From Candidatus Latescibacterota bacterium (lineage in GTDB: Bacteria; Latescibacterota; UBA2968; UBA8231), in contig JAJEIO010000002.1 in NCBI GenBank assembly GCA_022827835.1, positions 248,001 through 312,000 on the forward strand: a stretch of 64,000 nt of DNA. The letters are read 5' to 3'. Positions 40,654-50,930 of the stretch are shown here, piece after piece. Under the pieces are notes generated by a model. The model saw nothing but the letters and a program-made list of their open reading frames with translations, was not told the DNA's origin and did no database searches. The position numbers were made by a program, and so were the translations under genes. Numbering within the stretch: the stretch's first letter is position 1; each line of letters opens with the position of its first letter.

Positions 40654-41906
40654 TACATATTCTCGATAATTGCGGTGCCGAACTCCGAGCACTTGACCTC
40701 GGTCGGCTCGTCCATCAGCCGCGCAAAGTCGTAGGTGACGACCCGGTTCGCTATCGTCTGCTCCAGCCCCTTGACGATCAGGTCGGCGGCCTCTTTCCAG
40801 CCCAAGTGACGGAGCATCATGTCGCCCGACAGGATCACCGAACCGGGATTGACCTTGTCTTGGTCGGCGTATTTGGGAGCGGTGCCGTGGGTGGCCTCAA
40901 AGATGGCGTGGCCCGTGGTGTAGTTGATGTTGCCGCCTGGAGCGATGCCGATGCCGCCGACGCAAGCGGCCAGCGCGTCGCTGATGTAATCGCCGTTGAG
41001 GTTCATCGTGGCGATGACCGAGTACTCGGCCGGGCGCGTGAGGATCTGCTGCAAAAAAGCATCGGCGATCGCGTCCTTGACCGTGATCTCGGTGCCGTCA
41101 ACGACGATGCTAGTCCAAGGGCCGCCGTCGATTTCTTCGCCGCCATAAGCCTTTTGCGCCACCTCGTAGCCCCAGTCGCGGAAAGCCCCTTCGGTGAACT
41201 TCATGATATTGCCTTTGTGGACCAAGGTCACGCTATCGCGGCCTTGGGCGGCAGCGTAGTCAATAGCGGCGCGGACCAGCCGCTCAGTGCCCTCTTGCGA
41301 GATCGGCTTGACGCCCAAGCCAGCGGTATCTGGAAAGCGGATTTTGCCGTAGCGATCGGCAAAGTGCTCTGCAAGCAAATCCTTAAAGCGCGCGTTGTCG
41401 TCCGTGCCCTGCTCAAACTCGATCCCGGCGTAGATATCCTCAGTGTTCTCGCGGAAGATGACCATATCCACCAGTTCGGGCTGCCGCACCGGCGAAGGCA
41501 CACCGCTGAAGTAGCGCACGGGGCGCAGACACACGTAGAGATCGAGAATCTGGCGCAACGCCACGTTGAGGCTGCGGATCCCACCGCCGACTGGCGTCGT
41601 CAGCGGCCCCTTGATGCCGACCAGATAGGCACCGAAGGCCTCCACTGTGGCGTCGGGCAGCCAGCTAGCAGTCTGCTCGAAGGCCTTCCCGCCGGCCAAA
41701 ACCTCCATCCAGGCGATCTTCCGCTGACCGCCATACGCCTTCTCGACGGCTGCGTCGAAGACGCGCACAGCCGCTGCCCAGATATCCGGCCCCGTGCCGT
41801 CGCCTTCGATAAAGGGGATGATGGGTTGGTCGGGAACGCTGAGCACGCCATCTACTACGGTTATTTTCTCGCCGTTTGCGGGAACCTTGGGCTGCCAATC
41901 GGCCAT
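40653..41906 (-). CDS. icd: isocitrate dehydrogenase (NADP-dependent)
   Basis: TCA-cycle oxidative decarboxylation of isocitrate. The 417-aa protein matches the E. coli-type enzyme: [14 protein letters not shown], the isocitrate/phosphorylation loop [40 protein letters not shown], and [20 protein letters not shown] near the coenzyme site. GAGGAG lies before the ATG. moaC is translationally coupled downstream and lipB lies upstream on the same strand. Confidence 0.96.
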   Translation of the reverse strand: MADWQPKVPANGEKITVVDGVLSVPDQPIIPFIEGDGTGPDIWAAAVRVFDAAVEKAYGGQRKIAWMEVLAGGKAFEQTASWLPDATVEAFGAYLVGIKGPLTTPVGGGIRSLNVALRQILDLYVCLRPVRYFSGVPSPVRQPELVDMVIFRENTEDIYAGIEFEQGTDDNARFKDLLAEHFADRYGKIRFPDTAGLGVKPISQEGTERLVRAAIDYAAAQGRDSVTLVHKGNIMKFTEGAFRDWGYEVAQKAYGGEEIDGGPWTSIVVDGTEITVKDAIADAFLQQILTRPAEYSVIATMNLNGDYISDALAACVGGIGIAPGGNINYTTGHAIFEATHGTAPKYADQDKVNPGSVILSGDMMLRHLGWKEAADLIVKGLEQTIANRVVTYDFARLMDEPTEVKCSEFGTAIIENM

Positions 41907-41994
41907 AGGATAAAACTCCTCGTCTTTTGTTTTTGGAATAATCGGCCCGGTTCGACTGCTGTGGTCGGGGGCCTATCTGTCGCAGCCTTTGAAT

Positions 41995-42672
41995 TTAAGA
42001 CTTTCGCTCGAGACGGCCAATGCAAGCCGCCAAGACACTGCGTTCGACCTCGATCAACTCGCAGGCGAATACATCGGCATAGGCGCACAGCAGTTCAGAC
42101 TCGACTTCACTCCGATCCAACGCGCGACCCAAGAGCGCGGCCATCGTAGTTATCTCCTCGCTGCCCAAGCCGCAGGGCTTGATCGCCGCAAAGTGACTCA
42201 GGTCGGTAGCCACATTCAGGGCCAGACCGTGCGTCGTGATCCAGTGCCGCACGTTCACGCCGATCGACGCCACCTTGGACGAGCCGACCCAAGCGCCCGT
42301 CAAGCCGCCCCGAGCCTCTCCCTCCAAGCCATAGGCAGCCAACGTGCGGATCAGCACGGCCTCCAAATCGCGCAAGTACTGGTGTACATCCCGACCGCGC
42401 TGGCGCAGATCGACAATCGGATAGGCCACGATCTGGCCCGGCCCGTGAAACGTCACGCTGCCTCCGCGGTCAATTGCGACCACATCTAGCCCTTGGGTTA
42501 GGAGATGCTCGGGCAGCGTCGCCCGGCCGCCGGTATAGGTTGGCGGGTGTTCGACCAACATCAAGGTGTCTGGAATTTGTTCGGCTCGCCGCAATTGGCG
42601 CAGCGACTCTTGCCAAGCCCAAGCCCGAGCAAAATCAATCCGCCCGACTCGGCAAACGTGCGTTTCATTCAT
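41995..42672 (-). CDS. lipB: octanoyltransferase LipB
   Basis: LipB moves octanoate from ACP to lipoyl domains. The 225-aa protein has VEHPPTYTGGRAT, the signature DRGGSVTFHGPGQIVAYPI, TGAWVGSSKVASIGVNVRHW with the catalytic Lys, and the acyl-acceptor Cys in IKPCGLGS. I start at ATG 42672 with an AGGAA about eight bases upstream; the frame extends another 55 codons without family sequence. lipA is not in the window. Confidence 0.94.
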   Translation of the reverse strand: MNETHVCRVGRIDFARAWAWQESLRQLRRAEQIPDTLMLVEHPPTYTGGRATLPEHLLTQGLDVVAIDRGGSVTFHGPGQIVAYPIVDLRQRGRDVHQYLRDLEAVLIRTLAAYGLEGEARGGLTGAWVGSSKVASIGVNVRHWITTHGLALNVATDLSHFAAIKPCGLGSEEITTMAALLGRALDRSEVESELLCAYADVFACELIEVERSVLAACIGRLERKS

Positions 42673-42866
42673 TGGTGGTTCCTTTTTTGTTGAACGCCGA
42701 CTATAGAGGACTGGCCTAGAGTCAGAATCTGGGTTAGAAATATGCCGCGTAAAGCCACTTGCCCCAATCGCCTTTAACAATGTACCTTTTTCGCCAAGGA
42801 ATCGCTCATGCCCTACGCGCTCCTTGTGCCCCATCACGGAATGCCTAAAAAAGACGCATCCCTCAA

Positions 42867-43154
42867 ATGATTCTGGATCAAGACCGAGAAGCCATCACCC
42901 GCCTCGCCGAGCACTATTCAATCACGCGCCTACTCCTCTTTGGCTCTAGCATTGACCCCACCCGCGAAGGCCGCGACATTGACTTGGCCGTAGAAGGCCT
43001 GCCCCCACAGGATTTTTTTCGCTTCTACGGCGATCTACTTTTCAGTGTCTCTAAGCCCGTTGACCTCATTGATCTTTCGCAAAACTCAAAGCTGACCCGC
43101 CTAATCCGCAAAGAAGGACTTCCTCTGTATGAGGCTGCTCAGAAAACACGTTGA
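42867..43154 (+). CDS. MntA-type nucleotidyltransferase antitoxin
   Basis: A 95-aa minimal nucleotidyltransferase. The catalytic motif GS (26-27)...DID (37-39), with nine rather than the usual ten spacer residues, and a third acidic residue in PVDLIDL (Asp66) match MntA antitoxins. Those AMPylate the Tyr of a partner HepT RNase toxin. The gene overlaps the downstream HEPN gene by 26 bases, the standard MntA-HepT order. No clear Shine-Dalgarno is visible. Confidence 0.84.
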   Translation: MILDQDREAITRLAEHYSITRLLLFGSSIDPTREGRDIDLAVEGLPPQDFFRFYGDLLFSVSKPVDLIDLSQNSKLTRLIRKEGLPLYEAAQKTR

Positions 43155-44343
43155 AGCTGAGTTTGAACAGATCGAACGGGTCTTGAAGGAATTTCCCCAG
43201 AATCGGTTGTACACCGATCTGTCCACCCTCGAACTGGCAGGTGTATCTACCCTCCTGCACAATTTCTACAACGGTATTGAAAACATCCTGAAACATGTCG
43301 TGCAGGATCGAGGATTGACTGTTCCAGACGGTCCTTCTTGGCACCGCGACCTAGTGAATCTCGCGGTTTCTGCCGGCTTAATCGCGTCTTCTACTGCCGA
43401 CGCATTGAAACCATACTTGGCGTTTCGACACTTCTTTGTCCATGCTTACGCCATGGATTTACAAGCTGAACGTCTGGGACCTTTGAGTGAAAATGTACAG
43501 GAGGTATTCGACATATTCAAAAGGGATATAGAGAAGCTGACCATGAAGAACGGCACCTATCCCGAGTTGACTGATCTCAACATCCGGTTGCAGGAGCTAG
43601 AGAGCCAAGGGTACACCGTGTTCCCCGAGTATCTCGACCGCGACACTACCGCCGCCATTCGCGCTCATATCGACAGCCTCGTCGGCCCCATTGTGTCCGG
43701 CGGTCACACCGCCAGACGCGACCTGCGGCATCCCATTCCAGGGGCCATTATGGCCCGCTTAGTGAACAATCCCGCGACGCTCGAACTTGCTGCAACATTG
43801 ATCGGGTCGCGCAATCTTCGCCTGCGCGAACAAGTTTTCATCCGCAGCGATCCTTCGCCACCGCCATACCAAGCTCCGCAATGGCACATCGACGCGGCCT
43901 TTTGCCGCGCAGAGTTTGAAGCTAGGCCGCGTCAGGTCTATTACCAGATGCTGCATTGCTGTAGTACGGTTTCTGCCGGAGGGGCCGCGTTTATGATCGT
44001 GCCCGGCTCACACAAGTTGTCTCTCGAAACCCTTGATAAGGCAGAGCGAGTGGAGGGACGGGGACCTATCCAGAATCACACCGCCTTAGTCCCCGACGCC
44101 AATGACGACGACGGCATTGAAATTTGCGCCAACGACGGAGATCTCATCGTCTTCAATCCCCTGTGCTATCACTCCAGTTCTCCCAACCGAACGAATCGGC
44201 CCCGCTACGTATATTTCACCTCGTTCTATCACCCCTCAGCGGCCCGCCTAATCGAACTAGTGCGCCGAACCAAGTACCGCGACAACTTTCCCAACTCATT
44301 GCGCCAAGGCTTGCCGCCCGAACTTCAGAGCTTGCTCGATTAG
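43129..44343 (+). CDS. HepT (HEPN) toxin fused to a phytanoyl-CoA-dioxygenase-like (2OG-Fe(II)) domain
   Basis: A 404-aa two-domain protein. Residues 1-138 are a complete HepT HEPN RNase with the R100-x4-H105-x-Y107 motif (FRHFFVHAYAM), whose Tyr is the AMPylation target of MntA. Residues 139-404 are a PhyH-type dioxygenase. Its Fe ligands are H253/D255 (WHIDAAF) and H348 (CYHSSSPNRT), with a 2OG-binding Arg in TNRPR. An in-frame ATG at 43543 (M139) marks where a stand-alone dioxygenase would start, so a lost HepT stop codon likely made the fusion. No frameshift is needed. Confidence 0.85.
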   Translation: MRLLRKHVEAEFEQIERVLKEFPQNRLYTDLSTLELAGVSTLLHNFYNGIENILKHVVQDRGLTVPDGPSWHRDLVNLAVSAGLIASSTADALKPYLAFRHFFVHAYAMDLQAERLGPLSENVQEVFDIFKRDIEKLTMKNGTYPELTDLNIRLQELESQGYTVFPEYLDRDTTAAIRAHIDSLVGPIVSGGHTARRDLRHPIPGAIMARLVNNPATLELAATLIGSRNLRLREQVFIRSDPSPPPYQAPQWHIDAAFCRAEFEARPRQVYYQMLHCCSTVSAGGAAFMIVPGSHKLSLETLDKAERVEGRGPIQNHTALVPDANDDDGIEICANDGDLIVFNPLCYHSSSPNRTNRPRYVYFTSFYHPSAARLIELVRRTKYRDNFPNSLRQGLPPELQSLLD

Positions 44344-44423
44344 CATTTCAGAGTAGAATCGCGACAGTCGGCAGCTTGTCCCTGCACACATTCGGAATGC
44401 GCAGCCCAGACAAAAAGCTATTC

Positions 44424-44452
44424 TTGCACAAAAACGACATAATTTCTATATT
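44424..44452 (+). promoter_or_regulatory. groEL promoter
   Basis: TTGCAC (44424-44429) and TATATT (44447-44452) are spaced by exactly 17 bases. The predicted start lies near 44459, just before the CIRCE element. Confidence 0.65.
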
Positions 44453-44472
44453 TAGCTACTCAGCTTTGTTTT

Positions 44473-44499
44473 TTAGCACTCTCTTTTTTTGAGTGCCAG
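44473..44499. promoter_or_regulatory. CIRCE operator (HrcA binding site)
   Basis: Left arm TTAGCACTC (44473-44481), a 9-base spacer, and right arm GAGTGCCAG (44491-44499). The left arm matches the CIRCE consensus exactly; the right arm differs at two of nine positions from GAGTGCTAA. Its place between promoter and groEL implies HrcA repression relieved on heat shock. Confidence 0.9.
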
Positions 44500-44511
44500 A
44501 TTTTTATATAA

Positions 44512-46200
<1,689 letters not shown>

Positions 46201-46220
46201 CATCCCTCTGTCGCAAACAA

Positions 46221-46258
46221 AAAAAGGCTCGCTGCTTCTTTAGCAGCGAGCCTTTTTT
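46221..46258. terminator. bidirectional terminator after groEL
   Basis: A perfect stem AAAAAGGCTCGCTGCT/AGCAGCGAGCCTTTTT with a four-base loop. It lies between convergent groEL and the M23-like gene, and its right edge touches the latter's stop codon. Confidence 0.93.
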
Positions 46259-47009
46259 ACATCCACAATCTATAGCGCGAGGGGTCGCGGAACTGCCCAT
46301 CTTCTTGGACGGCATAGTGCAACCCCGGCCTCCGAGGTCCGCGTCCCTCATCCAACAGCCCAATAGATTGTCCCTTGAGCACGTAGTCCCCCACATCGAC
46401 GAGCAGGCGCGCGTTGTATCCGTATTGGGTCAGCAGACCGTTGCCGTGATCGAGAGTCACCACGTAACCGAGGTCCGCGTCGTAGCCCACTTGCAGCACT
46501 TTGCCCGCAGCACTAGCCTGCACCAAGCTGCCCGCAGCCGCGGCAATAACAACCGAGGGATGCTCCTCGCTAAAGGGCCTGATCACGGGCCCGCGCAACG
46601 GCCACAAGGTGGGGACGGTATGCACGTGACCCCAACGCAGCCGCTGCATGAAGGAGATATAAGGAGTCTCCTCGCTGGGCTGCGCCGCCGCCTCGTCTAA
46701 TGCCTCGGGTCTGCCCAAGATCGCGCGCAACTGATCATTGCCGCGCGTGAGCCGGACCAGCATTTCTTCGAGCTGCTCTATCTGGCCTACTTGCTCCAAG
46801 AGCAGGGCCTTGTCCTGCTCGAGCTGTGCTGCCTTCTGCGTTAGCTCGTGCTTGTCGAGGTAAGAACTAATCCCCAAGGGCAAAATTGCGAGCACGGCAA
46901 CGCAGCACAACCCCAGCAACCACACGAGTGAAGTGGAGGTCTTAAACTCAAAGGTCTTGCGACCCTTTTCTGGAACGATGATAAAGGTAACGTTGCTGCG
47001 CTTAAACAT
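46257..47009 (-). CDS. M23/LytM-like envelope protein, catalytically degenerate
   Basis: A 250-aa protein with an N-terminal cytoplasmic segment, a membrane helix (residues 28-46), a coiled coil (50-95) and a LytM/M23 fold (from about 135). The fold is recognisable from VIRPF, VQASAAGKVLQVGYDADLGY and TLDHGNGLLTQYG. The catalytic set is incomplete: HxGID reads HPSVV (150-154, Asp lost), the HxH reads GLH (229-231, first His lost), and the YxH motif reads GYN. By analogy with EnvC it may activate amidases rather than cut peptidoglycan; that is inference. Confidence 0.78.
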   Translation of the reverse strand: MFKRSNVTFIIVPEKGRKTFEFKTSTSLVWLLGLCCVAVLAILPLGISSYLDKHELTQKAAQLEQDKALLLEQVGQIEQLEEMLVRLTRGNDQLRAILGRPEALDEAAAQPSEETPYISFMQRLRWGHVHTVPTLWPLRGPVIRPFSEEHPSVVIAAAAGSLVQASAAGKVLQVGYDADLGYVVTLDHGNGLLTQYGYNARLLVDVGDYVLKGQSIGLLDEGRGPRRPGLHYAVQEDGQFRDPSRYRLWM

Positions 47010-47118
47010 CTCGCACCGGTCTGTTTTCGCTTATAAGATGCATCAGCCCTTAATCCAATATATCTTATATCTGACGCTTGAGCCGTGCTTTTCTCTTTAA
47101 AAAAACAACCTATCGCCC

Positions 47119-49428
47119 GTGTCGCCATTCCGCCTCTTGCCCTTAGCCCTGTGCATGCTCGTGCCATGCAGCAGCTCCATTCGCGCCGAGCGCCTAGTTA
47201 TGACTGCGGCGGATATCGGGGAAAACTGGGTCTATCCCCCCGGCAGCCTGCACCTAGACGAAGCCGGCTCGTTGCGACCGGTGTGGGTCGGCAAAGACAT
47301 TGACCCGCTCTCTGAGGCTACGGTCCGCGGAGCCGGAGCGGCGCGATCTACTGCTCCCCGCGCCTTTGACGGCGACCTCGCCACTAGCTGGAGTCCACCG
47401 CCGGGCACGGCCCCAAAGGACTGGTGGATCGAGATCGACTTGGGGCAGGTGTTCCCCGTCCAACAGATTCGCCTGCGCTTTGCCGACGACGCGCCGCCCT
47501 TACCCTTTTTTAATCTCTCACTCTCCAAGGGCGAGCGCTTTATCAACAGCGCCAACGTCGTCGTCGAAGGCACCCTACTCTACAGCCACAGTGAGCGCTT
47601 CGCCTTCAACGAAGGGCGCGATGTGGCAATCGACCTCGACGACGAACTCGTCCAAGTTCTCCGCATCGAGGCCACTCGCGAAATGACCGGTGCGCCCGCG
47701 CTCGCCGAAATCCAAATCAGGGCCTTTGGCGACAACATTGCCTTTGACCTGATTGCCAAAGGCGGCATCGTCGATGTCGAGGCTGCCGTCGTCGCCGTGG
47801 CCGGCATCCCCTCCGTCATGTTCGACGGCGACCTCTCGACCATGTGGCGCGTCAATCCCCTCGCCAAAGGCTCCAGCGGCGACAGCGAGACCTTCGGCGA
47901 CTACCGCATTGACCTAGGGGCCACCTACTGGATCGATTCGGTCTGGCTCTTGGGCGAGCCACTGGGCATTCCGCCGCGGGTGCGGCATTACTACGCCAAC
48001 TTCCTCTCCTATAAGCTACAGTACTCCGACGGCTCGCTGGCTCCCGACGGCTCGCTGGCTTGGCAGGCGTTGGCCTCTATTCCCCCCGACCCCCGCTATC
48101 TCTTCGATGTGCGCAACTTTCGCCACGATGTCCCCCTAATCGCCGCTCGCTACCTGCGTTTGATCTATCCCACTAGCCAAGGCGGCAACATCATCGGCGG
48201 CGGCCTATCGGCCAGTGATATCGCCAACACCGGCCGCTTGGACGGACTGGGGCTAGTCAGCGAGTTCCAAGTGTACGGCGAGGGGTATCCGGCCCGCGTC
48301 ATCCTGCGCTCGCCTGTTATCGACCTTGGCTCCAATTGGAATATCACGGCGGTTGAGTGGGCAATTGACGCACCGCTCGGGGCCCGATTCACCCTGCGCA
48401 GCCGCACCGGCGACCACGTCGTCGAGCAGATGCGCTATTTCGACAAAAACGGCAAAGAGGTTACCAAAAGGCGCTACGAAAAGCTGATCGCCTCGTTCCG
48501 CGGCCCCATCGAAACCACGCTCCAACCCGGCGATGGCTGGAGCGTGTGGAGCGAGGAATACCTCCGTACGGGCACCCGCTTCCGCTCGCCTTCGCCCCGG
48601 CGCTACGTCCAGCTCGAAGCCGAGTTGCGCGCCGACAATCCGCAAGCCGGCATTGCCCTCGACGCGCTTGCTTTGATCTACTCCCGTCCTTTGGCGCGCA
48701 CCGCTGTCGGCGAAGTCCATCCCGCGCGCGTTGCGCCGGGTGAGCAAACCGACTTCACGTACTTCCTCCGCCCAGAATTCGCCCGCGATAGTCAGGGCTT
48801 TGAGGCCATTGCCCTCGAAGCCTCGGTGCCCCTCGCATTCCGCGCCCTGCAAATCGACGGCACGGCAATCAACGCCGAGGTGGAACAGACGAATGCGGGC
48901 CTCCGCTTGCACTTGCCCGAGCGCATCGCAGCCGCCGAGCGCGTCGAGCTAGATTTTGCCGCCACTGTATTCCAAAACAATACCCGCTTCCGCGCCTTTC
49001 TAGAGCGCGAAAGCGGGCTTGACACCCTGCGTCAGCAGGTCGATTCAGGCGATGCAATTCCCGATTTAGCGGGAGCGGGCGACGCGGTCTCGTTGCCTGT
49101 GGACGAGAGTTTACTCTCGCGCCTCGACATGGGCGCGGAGATTTTTACTCCCAACGGCGACGGCGTCAACGACGCGCTCGCCATCTCTTTCGACGTGCTC
49201 AAGGTCATCGACGCCCGCCCCATTGAAGCCCGCGTCTATGACCTGCGCGGCCGGCTAGTCCGCACGCTGCGAGACGCCGCAGGCGTGGCCGGCCACTACC
49301 AGCTAACTTGGGATGGCCGGCGAGACTCCGGCGCGATGGCCCTACCCGGCCTCTACCTCTTCCGCTTGCAGATCGCTGGCGACTCCGCCACTCGCACTCT
49401 GGTCCGCAGCATTGGCCTGAGCTACTAA
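47119..49428 (+). CDS. giant secreted discoidin-like protein with CHU_C/FlgD-like tail (paralog C)
   Basis: A 769-aa exported protein starting at GTG 47119, with signal LLPLALCMLVPCSSS. Two discoidin-like units follow (AFDGDLATSWSPP, DWWIEIDLGQVFPVQQIRL; MFDGDLSTMWRVN, DYRIDLGATYWIDSVWLLG). The family-specific segment YFDKNGKEVTKRRYEKLI lies near residue 446, a VHPARVAPGEQTDFTYFLRP module later, and IFTPNGDGVNDALAI...TWDGRRDSGAMALPGLYLFRL at the end. The order of modules matches the right-edge paralog almost exactly. No calcium repeats are present. Confidence 0.78.
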   Translation: MSPFRLLPLALCMLVPCSSSIRAERLVMTAADIGENWVYPPGSLHLDEAGSLRPVWVGKDIDPLSEATVRGAGAARSTAPRAFDGDLATSWSPPPGTAPKDWWIEIDLGQVFPVQQIRLRFADDAPPLPFFNLSLSKGERFINSANVVVEGTLLYSHSERFAFNEGRDVAIDLDDELVQVLRIEATREMTGAPALAEIQIRAFGDNIAFDLIAKGGIVDVEAAVVAVAGIPSVMFDGDLSTMWRVNPLAKGSSGDSETFGDYRIDLGATYWIDSVWLLGEPLGIPPRVRHYYANFLSYKLQYSDGSLAPDGSLAWQALASIPPDPRYLFDVRNFRHDVPLIAARYLRLIYPTSQGGNIIGGGLSASDIANTGRLDGLGLVSEFQVYGEGYPARVILRSPVIDLGSNWNITAVEWAIDAPLGARFTLRSRTGDHVVEQMRYFDKNGKEVTKRRYEKLIASFRGPIETTLQPGDGWSVWSEEYLRTGTRFRSPSPRRYVQLEAELRADNPQAGIALDALALIYSRPLARTAVGEVHPARVAPGEQTDFTYFLRPEFARDSQGFEAIALEASVPLAFRALQIDGTAINAEVEQTNAGLRLHLPERIAAAERVELDFAATVFQNNTRFRAFLERESGLDTLRQQVDSGDAIPDLAGAGDAVSLPVDESLLSRLDMGAEIFTPNGDGVNDALAISFDVLKVIDARPIEARVYDLRGRLVRTLRDAAGVAGHYQLTWDGRRDSGAMALPGLYLFRLQIAGDSATRTLVRSIGLSY

Positions 49429-49431
49429 ACG

Positions 49432-49519
49432 CCTAGCTCGCGCATCAGCGCCCCGTGCGAGCCACCGTGCAGTTCGGGCCGCATATAGACCTTGCGCACG
49501 TAGTCGAGCCCGCCGGACA
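49432..49519 (-). repeat. 88-bp direct repeat, distal copy (att-like)
   Basis: An 88-base copy of the 3' end of the gene at 51651-52211, differing at 3 positions. It still encodes LSGGLDYVRKVYMRPELHGG and on to a stop, but upstream of LSGG the reading frame has no similarity to the gene. It lies immediately after the stop of paralog C. With the copy at 51658 it brackets the decayed insert. Confidence 0.88.
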
Positions 49520-49707
49520 GACGAAGGCGAAGAACGACGCTGGGGATGCTCAATTGAGCGAAATCGACCGCATCGGCTACTAAATTCGCGACATTCTCAA
49601 GGCTCATTCGCAGGGTGTAGGCCCTTCCGCTGCGTAAAAGGCCATAGTGGCCAATCCCCTCGACCTGAACAACCAGATGCCCCGTTATCGGTGATGTTGT
49701 CCCGCAA

Positions 49708-50007
49708 TTAAAATTCGTCGTACGCCTTCACTGACCCCACGATGAAGAGATACAGGCCGACCGCGACGACGGTGGCGACAACGGCGACGGCGGCAAGCCC
49801 GATTTTCACCTTATCCCGTTTTTTGGGTTCTTCCGCCGCTTGGGCGGTGGCGGTGGTGTCGGCAGTGGTGTTGGCGGTGGCGGTGGTGTCCGTCGCGGTC
49901 GCTGCTTGGCCCTCCTCGGATTTTTTTAACGAGGGTTGAGCCTCGTTTGATTGATTGCCAGCGATGGCGACCGAGGCCGCGAGCAAAATCGACAAAATTG
50001 ATCGCAT
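49708..50007 (-). CDS. small exported protein with Thr/Ala low-complexity stretch
   Basis: A 99-aa ORF: signal peptide ILSILLAASVAIAG, a Gln/Ser/Glu segment, a TATADTT/ANTTADTTATA low-complexity run, a basic spacer, and a C-terminal membrane helix (VKIGLAAVAVVATVVAVGLYLFIVG). AGGAGG is close upstream of the ATG. The family is unknown. The repeat-rich middle is encoded by imperfect GGTGTC/GGCGGT repeats. Confidence 0.5.
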   Translation of the reverse strand: MRSILSILLAASVAIAGNQSNEAQPSLKKSEEGQAATATDTTATANTTADTTATAQAAEEPKKRDKVKIGLAAVAVVATVVAVGLYLFIVGSVKAYDEF

Positions 50008-50166
50008 AACATCCCTCCTGATTTTCGTCCCTGGAAACCGGATTATCGGTAGTGTTTCTGTGACCGTCGAGGTGTTGAGGCGTTACGGTGCCCAATGAAA
50101 GATAACGTCGATTATCGGGAGTCTGCGCCTCGACCAGACTACACCACCAAGGCGGAGCCGGTGGGC

Positions 50167-50757
50167 TTAGGTATAGTCCATCTTACGGCAAAGGTGTTCA
50201 ATAGTCTCCTTATCTACGTTCGGCAAATAAGGAGCAAGTTCACCGGCAGTAATTTTCTGAATCCTCACGCCCGAAGAACGGATTTTCTTTACCACAGAGG
50301 TTAGCTGTGGCATGCAACGGCGCACTAGCTCCTCGGCTTTATCATAGCAATCTGGCGAGTCCTTTATTGACTGCTTGATGTATTTCCGCACTCGATTGCT
50401 GTGGAATTTAGGTTCGTTCTGAAACCACGCGGCCAATCCTTCTTCAAGAGAAGTGGCTTTTCCCTCCTTGACGGGATCTAAAAGATGCACGCTTTCGTGT
50501 GCAAGCTGCCATGTGGCCCTATCGTAATCGCAATTCTGCCAAGCATCTTTACCAATGTGAATGTCAACCTGACAATCGCCCTTGAAATGGAATTCGTTTG
50601 GATATTGCGTGTGCGGCTTGCCGTCTTTTCTGATTGACTCCTTGATCGAGCCTAAGACAAATCGCTGGTCACATTGACCAAACATGCTTTCGAGACTCTC
50701 CCTGTATGTTTTAGCCTGTTGGTTTAGGAATAGTATGAATTTTACGCGGTCATGCAT
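50167..50757 (-). CDS. putative zincin metallopeptidase (HExxH), lower-GC gene
   Basis: A 196-aa ORF with HESVH at residues 87-91 and a downstream EEGLAAW (Glu105/106), the arrangement of small gluzincin-like metalloproteases. The N-terminal half has QYPNEFHFKGDCQVDIHIG. No signal peptide is visible. Base composition and codon use are clearly more A+T-rich than in neighbouring genes, suggesting transfer. It lies inside the repeat-bounded insert. The precise family is not recognised. Confidence 0.62.
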   Translation of the reverse strand: MHDRVKFILFLNQQAKTYRESLESMFGQCDQRFVLGSIKESIRKDGKPHTQYPNEFHFKGDCQVDIHIGKDAWQNCDYDRATWQLAHESVHLLDPVKEGKATSLEEGLAAWFQNEPKFHSNRVRKYIKQSIKDSPDCYDKAEELVRRCMPQLTSVVKKIRSSGVRIQKITAGELAPYLPNVDKETIEHLCRKMDYT

Positions 50758-50930
50758 TATAGCTCCTCCGAATATGCCAGTCGTAGATATTGCTTGGGTA
50801 GCTAAAGTATATAAAAGGGTGCATACGGGACTTTGTCAGGGGAAAATCTGCGCCAGAGCGTCGGCGCTCGGCTCGTTCCGCTTTTGCGCCCCGATACCTC
50901 AAACAAAATCGCCCTGTGTTCACCGTCTGA

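Noticed and set aside
40806..42149. 447-codon ORF on the plus strand across icd and lipB
   Set aside because: It is antisense to two clearly identified genes. The long open frame is a by-product of high GC at third positions; it has no family motifs.
42673..42837. N-terminal extension of lipB by 55 residues
   Set aside because: The extension has no LipB similarity, and an AGGAA is correctly placed for the internal ATG at 42672.
49708..50007. CRISPR or satellite array suggested by GGTGGC/GGTGTC repeats near 49850
   Set aside because: The repeats are short, imperfect and encode a Thr/Ala run in a plausible small exported protein; no spacer-repeat structure exists anywhere in the window.
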